Shown here piece by piece: positions 61,016 to 64,000 of a stretch of 64,000 nucleotides of DNA; position 1 is the stretch's first letter; each line of letters opens with the position of its first letter. The notes under the pieces were generated by a model. That model was not told the origin of the DNA, did not search any database, and was given only the letters and a program-made list of their open reading frames with translations. The translations under genes and the position numbers were made by a program. Source of the stretch: Panopea generosa (lineage: Eukaryota > Mollusca > Bivalvia > Adapedonta > Hiatellidae); assembly GCA_029582155.1 (NCBI GenBank), contig CM055897.1, positions 19,085,535 to 19,149,534 on the forward strand, given 5' to 3'.

Positions 61016-61319
61016 AAGTATCCTTGATGATTGATATACGATATTGCGTCTCATTATCATTCGTATCTCATCGCTAATCGAAATGGGAACAGTATCAGTT
61101 TCTTGCGGAGATTGGTGTGTTTTTACCTTCAAGGATCCCAAGAAAGAATGATTAATGTTATGTGATCGACCGTTTACCCTCGATGACATCCGAATAATAC
61201 GCTTAATATTCTTAACCGAATATCATTTACCTGATCGTGTTTTGTTTTAAAACAGCGTAATATGACTGAATAAAGCATTGGACACTAGTTGTTATCTCCC
61301 TAGAATATAGTGAGCTATT

Positions 61320-62380
61320 CTGATTGCCCAGCGCTCGTCGTCCGTCCGTGAATATTTTCTTGTGTGCACTCTAGCAGCTGTATTTTTCATTGGCTCTTCG
61401 CTAAACTAACATAGAAGTTATATTACTTTAATATTTCGGACACATTCTTGAACTGGCCAAATCGAATAATCAATGTCTGAGTTATAGCCTTTAAAACATA
61501 AATAGTGTGTACTCTAGTACCTACATTTTCACTGGATCGTCATCAAACTTATATAGTTATAGTAATATAACCATACCATCTCGGACAAGTTCTTGAACTG
61601 GCCAAATCTGATCATTAATATCAGAGTCATGGCCCTTCAAACACAACAAAATGCAATATTTGACGGTGTGTGCACCTCAACTCTGGTATTTTTAATTTGA
61701 TCCTCACCAAACTTACATAGTAGTTACATAATCGTGATATCTTCATAAATTCATAAACTAGTTAATTCAAACAATGAATATGAGAGTTATGGACTTTGAG
61801 TCGTCAAAACTGCACGTCGTGACCTTGTGTGCACTCTAAATTTGATCCTCACCAAACTTACGCAGTAATTATATAACCATAATATTTTGCCTAAAGGGAA
61901 TAATTAATGTCAGAGTTATTACCCTTAAATCGCCAAACATTGCATTGGATATTTGATGTTATGGCATTTTAGTAACTGCAGTTTTCATTTGATCTTCACC
62001 AAACTTACATAGTAACTAAAATATCTCACACATATGTATGTCTTTGAAATGGCTAAATCAGATAAATATTGATGGCGTTATTGCCCTTGAATCATAACAA
62101 ATTAAGCTCCTAAGTTGTACTCTAGCACTCGCAGTTATCATTAATAGTCACCATTCTTAAACAGTAATTATATAACTATAATACTAGTTTCTTACCCAGT
62201 TTTATCTGGCCAAATCCTATAAATATTGTTGGAGTAATGGCATATTAATTTTAAAAAAAATGGGTTATTTGAAGTTACGTGCACTTTAGCACATGCAGTT
62301 TTCATTTGATAATCACCAAACTTAAACAGTAGCTATTCAAATCTTTAATATCTCGAATGACTAAATTTAAATGTATTTCG
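61320..62380 (+). repeat. Diverged repeat block, about 6-7 units, copy B
   Basis: Counterpart of 42,770-43,740, with an extra part-unit at about 61,550-61,620 (TATAACCATACCATCTCGGA). Confidence 0.8.
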
Positions 62381-62448
62381 TTTAGAAGAATAGGCTTCTT
62401 TTGGTATCATCTCCTCTGCCATAGGTGAGCGCTTTAGGGCCAATTTTG

Positions 62449-63254
62449 CCCTCCTCAGGTGTGATATTCAAAATGTTATGTTTTAAATCAACCCCGTGGT
62501 AATGATCAGACAAATTCTTTATTTATTTGTATAAAAGTTATAGTCATATCACAGCAAAATGAAATAAATAATTTTAAGAATGTTATCAAAAACAATTTTT
62601 GAATTAGTATTGACCATCGTATAGGTGAAAAACAGCACAATCCGTCCAAATAAACGTACCGCTACATTTGGTTAAACTGATAGGGCGTTGGTGAAATGTG
62701 TCATTTTACCACTCCGGGTAATTACTATGTCCATGCATTGTTTACAATTTTCAAAAGATTATTAATTCAACTTATAAAAGAATAAAAGAATATCTGATAA
62801 TGAGCAAACAATGATATCAAATGCTTAATGATAACTAAAATATTATAAATATTTCAACTGAAATTTGTTTTATAAAAAGCAAGAGGTAATAAGTAAACTG
62901 CATTGCGTAAATGCATGCAGTTTCTATTTCATCTTGCGCAGAATGTGATTCCAACTATAATTATGGCATGTTTGTTCTTAATTTTTGGTACTTTGTATAA
63001 GTTTATTTGTTCTTCTTTCTTCCATTCCTTTTAAAAATATTTGTCAAAACAAATGAATTAGTAAGAAAAACCGTGTTATCTAAGGCGATAAATATTAAAT
63101 ATGACATTCAGATTATCAAGTGAACGTGAAAAAAAAATCAACATGCTTTTCGCGTCCAGCTCCTTGTCTCTCTTTCTGTCTCTGTCTCTCTTACACATAT
63201 TCGTAAACAGTAATCAGAACGGTTGCTACGACAATCATCAAATTGCCTTTATAC
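62449..63254. other. Unique AT-rich spacer right of copy B
   Basis: No match elsewhere in the window. A 68-codon plus-strand frame at 63,101-63,307 with a Leu/Ser-rich stretch is produced by a CT-rich tract and overlaps the minus-strand domain below. I do not call it a gene. Confidence 0.45.
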
Positions 63255-63652
63255 ACGACGCCGATTCAAAGGGTAGCGCTGGTGTCAACTTTAGTTGGCG
63301 TGATTGATGTCCAGTTATAGAGCGTCCACCCATTTGTGACAGACAGAATAAGGTCTTTGTCTGGATAAACGTAAATATTTCTAGTAGTGTTCTGTTTTAT
63401 TACATCATTAGACAACATGTCTAATTCATAGAAATATTTGTCTTGCTTGTATAACTAGCGTTCTGCCAGTTGTTTGAGGCTATTTCATCGCGAGTGGTGC
63501 CAGTTAATGGACACATTGCAGTAAGGTATACGCCGGGTCCAAATATAGCATCACCGTTGCTTGAGGTCGACTTCTAAAATAGCCAGACTTTCTGATAGCA
63601 TCGGCACCGGATTTGTCCGTGTAGTGGTAAAGTTTGATAGTTCTAACCTCTG
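63255..63652 (-). pseudogene. HYD1-type ADP-ribosyltransferase-like domain, fossil
   Basis: On the minus strand, directly after a splice-acceptor-like TATTTTGCAG, the text carries the family's hallmark FYHYTDKSGADAI. The later hallmark FGPGVYLT and a further downstream piece (NIYVYPDKDLILSV) follow in the expected order. HYD1 domains belong to the ADP-ribosyltransferase superfamily, known from bacterial polymorphic systems and present in several invertebrates. The copy looks broken, with roughly two or three breaks. Age cannot be judged without relatives. Assignment rests on motif recall. Confidence 0.65.
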
Positions 63653-64000
63653 CAAAATATAGAATTTATATCTAAGTTTTAATGATGTTACGAATCATAC
63701 TGTTATTAATGAAAAGTACGTTAAAGGATCACCCTCATTAGCATTGTATACACTATTAAATCGATAAATAACTCTTTTTAAAGCGAGTTATGTAAGAAAT
63801 GGATTGTTTGCAGATAGGATAATGTGGCATAATCGACTCAACACCGTTTTTTATATAAGTAATTTAATTTACATATGTGTATAGATCGCAGAAGTTGAAA
63901 GTCACAAAGCTATAATTTTAAACTTGCTTTCGCTCGTTTAAACTAAACCTAGTCTAAATTGGCATGTTACCAGATTCGCGTCTATGTTCTAACTGAAAGA
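63653..64000. other. Spacer, possibly intron of the HYD1-like locus
   Basis: AT-rich, no motif recognised. Confidence 0.35.

Larger units (their letters stand above)
44323..62448 (+). repeat. Copy B of the duplicated segment, with a 4.5-kb insertion
   Basis: Matches 30,321-43,822 throughout. Offsets are +14,002 at the left, +18,518 to +18,523 after the insertion, and about +18,545 to +18,600 at the right. Besides the transposon, it has a 17-18-bp duplication near 58,390-58,420 (AGATAGCACATGACA twice), a different minisatellite length and an extra part-unit near 61,550. Sequence beyond 62,448 is unique. Confidence 0.97.

Noticed and set aside
63101-63307. 68-aa protein with a signal-peptide-like Leu/Ser stretch
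   Set aside because: The hydrophobic stretch comes from a CT-rich tract, and the frame overlaps the minus-strand HYD1-like domain.
1-64000. LTR retroelements, Polintons or other capsid-bearing elements
   Set aside because: No long terminal repeats, integrase, protease, capsid or protein-primed polymerase motifs were recognised. The long direct repeat in the window is the 13.5-kb duplicated segment.

Overview
The window is eukaryotic, AT-rich, intron-bearing DNA dominated by mobile elements. The mix of tRNA-derived SINEs, small MITEs, and diverged repeat blocks of a type I associate with molluscs points to a lophotrochozoan, most likely a bivalve. That identification rests on recall, not on a search. 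There are no bacterial-style operons, rRNAs or CRISPR arrays, and I saw no LTR or retroviral remains.

1-16.9 kb holds only repeats and spacers. In order: a decayed mariner; a SINE whose tail is amplified six-fold; a seven-unit array of a 552-bp repeat with two alternating subtypes, bracketed by direct repeats; a minisatellite; a MITE; a broken L1/Tx1-type LINE; microsatellites; a second SINE copy; and three minisatellite-like blocks, one with a 48-bp (16-codon) period.

17-22.5 kb carries two facing, decayed transposon genes. The plus-strand one encodes a SWIM, YqaJ-nuclease and PHD protein. The minus-strand one encodes a DDE_Tnp_4 transposase. The pair resembles ISL2EU-type transposons of the PIF/Harbinger-ISL2EU-Spy group. 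A 203-bp SINE with an 11-bp target duplication splits the nuclease. Two sister MITEs lie between the genes. 22.5-30.1 kb is spacer with five SINE copies and two dispersed repeats.

30.3-43.8 kb (copy A) and 44.3-62.4 kb (copy B) are the same sequence twice, separated by exactly 500 N. They differ by small indels, minisatellite copy number and one 4.5-kb insertion. This looks more like two alleles placed in tandem by the assembler than a true duplication, but the sequence alone cannot settle it. Each copy holds a foldback-like element with long inverted ends, a single-exon-like gene for a 374-aa protein of unknown function (three N-terminal repeats and a glycine zipper; intact in copy B), a 23-bp minisatellite, a long diverged hairpin, SINEs and a diverged repeat block.

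The most interesting item is the insertion found only in copy B (48,970-53,466). It is a complete-looking DNA transposon with 35-bp inverted ends, inserted in a TA microsatellite that is empty in copy A. It carries a four-exon gene for an RNase-H-fold-like protein with a HADNCPGQNKN signature, which I cannot place in a named superfamily. The last 0.7 kb of the window holds a broken HYD1-type ADP-ribosyltransferase-like domain on the minus strand.
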